DNA of 18,183 bases, taken from assembly GCA_001598975.1 (NCBI GenBank), contig BBXU01002869.1, forward strand, positions 1 through 18,183. Direction: 5' to 3'. The stretch's first letter is position 1. Each line of letters opens with the position of its first letter. A model generated the notes under the pieces. The model ran no database searches and was not told the origin of the DNA. It worked only from the letters and a program-made list of their open reading frames with translations. This document shows, in pieces, positions 18,001-18,183 of this stretch. Source of the stretch: Parachlorella kessleri. Taxonomy: Eukaryota; Chlorophyta; Trebouxiophyceae; Chlorellales; Chlorellaceae. Made by a program: the position numbers and the translations under genes.

Positions 18001-18183
18001 GAGACTCCCCCTACACTGTCCAGTATGCCAAGGTGAGTATGTGTTGGAAGACCGTGTTTGCTCCACCATGGCGGCAGGCAGTGCAAGGGAGGGGAAGGGT
18101 TAGGGCAAGCTGTGCTGTCTGTTTGCTGCGCCATCAAGGCTGAAGTGGGAGGCCGTAGATTTGAAGGGGGAGGTGCAGGGGGG
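15023..18183 (+). CDS. GT49 glycosyltransferase (LARGE/B4GAT1-like), type II membrane protein, 3' end outside window
   Basis: Six coding exons fit: 15023-15145, 15463-15929, 16220-16395, 17050-17165, 17481-17667 and 17890-18032, phases 0,2,1,0,1,0, giving 404 codons with more to follow. Residues 1-31 are basic and Gln-rich; about 31-48 (TSILLMLGLLGYMWV) form one membrane anchor split by intron 1; an Ala/Gly-rich stem follows. The catalytic part shows ESITLVTQLSLERLDMLENQC, VYAPTLGG, YPFNAARNRAL (about 278-288), the metal/nucleotide-sugar DxD as LLLLDADFVPP (D300, D302), VVLPAFE and YEPGHAPTDYARW. These match the order of GT49 motifs in LARGE and B4GAT1, which add glucuronic acid or xylose in the Golgi. 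In algae the acceptor is unknown; cell-wall or glycoprotein glycans are plausible. The exon 4 region is partly duplicated in the preceding intron. The ATG is the first in frame in its exon, but an upstream exon may extend the N-terminus. Confidence 0.85.
16827..16863. repeat. 17-bp direct repeat in GT49 intron 3
   Basis: AGAAGCTCACTGCCCTA occurs at 16827-16843 and again at 16847-16863 (20-bp period), followed by a third CCCTACCT. It borders the duplicated exon segment and may belong to the same rearrangement. Confidence 0.85.
16938..16996 (+). pseudogene. Partial duplicate of GT49 exon 4 inside intron 3
   Basis: After an acceptor-like CTTCAGTGCAG this segment codes RCTLDLELASQDFHDEGE, against RCTLDLELASEDFRDEGE at the start of the real exon 4 (17050 onward, 112 bp downstream). 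It would join exon 3 in the same phase (1). It ends in a G-run where the real exon continues GEVGLYPFNAARNRAL; no GT donor follows before the next acceptor, so including it would break the protein. The acceptor region is also duplicated: GTGCAGGGCGCTG occurs at 16887-16899 and 16932-16944. Confidence 0.75.

Noticed and set aside
1..18183. A prokaryotic-style operon, defence system, CRISPR array or complete mobile element
   Set aside because: All recognised genes are spliced eukaryotic genes with unrelated functions; no transposase, reverse transcriptase, integrase, terminal repeat pair or spaced repeat array was seen.

Overview
This window looks like nuclear DNA from a green alga, most likely a chlorophyte and perhaps a trebouxiophyte. 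I infer this from small GC-rich exons split by introns of about 70-650 bp with TGCAG-type acceptors, from a plant-type plastid uroporphyrinogen-III synthase with a transit peptide, and from algal-style F-box/leucine-rich-repeat genes. All gene models were built by hand from protein similarity, splice sites and matching intron phases, without transcript data.

Left third (minus strand). At 1-1767 lies the 5' part of an acidic, repeat-containing protein whose N-terminal motifs resemble the polyadenylation factor FIP1; it runs off the left edge. After about 1.4 kb of gene-poor DNA come two tandem F-box/LRR paralogs with the same three-exon layout: copy A (3282-4882) reads intact, while copy B (6037-7489) has a 1-nt deletion in its large LRR exon and looks like a young pseudogene or an assembly error.

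Middle (plus strand). A divergent intergenic region (7490-8452) leads into a five-exon FAD-dependent monooxygenase (8453-11058, 439 aa). After 425 bp containing clustered TGASTCA motifs and a G-box comes a six-exon hemD/UROS gene for the plastid tetrapyrrole pathway (11484-13972, 344 aa).

Right (plus strand). About 1 kb of intergenic DNA with a perfect 12-bp hairpin precedes a GT49 (LARGE/B4GAT1-like) type II Golgi glycosyltransferase with at least six coding exons (15023 to beyond the right edge). The genes do not form an obvious pathway; they are independent eukaryotic neighbours. The most unusual structure is a partial duplication of a GT49 exon inside the preceding intron. Its differences from the real exon are mostly synonymous although it has no usable splice donor. 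A smaller exon-start relic of the same kind sits in the first intron of the FIP1-like gene. I see no mobile element, CRISPR array, rRNA or complete tRNA.
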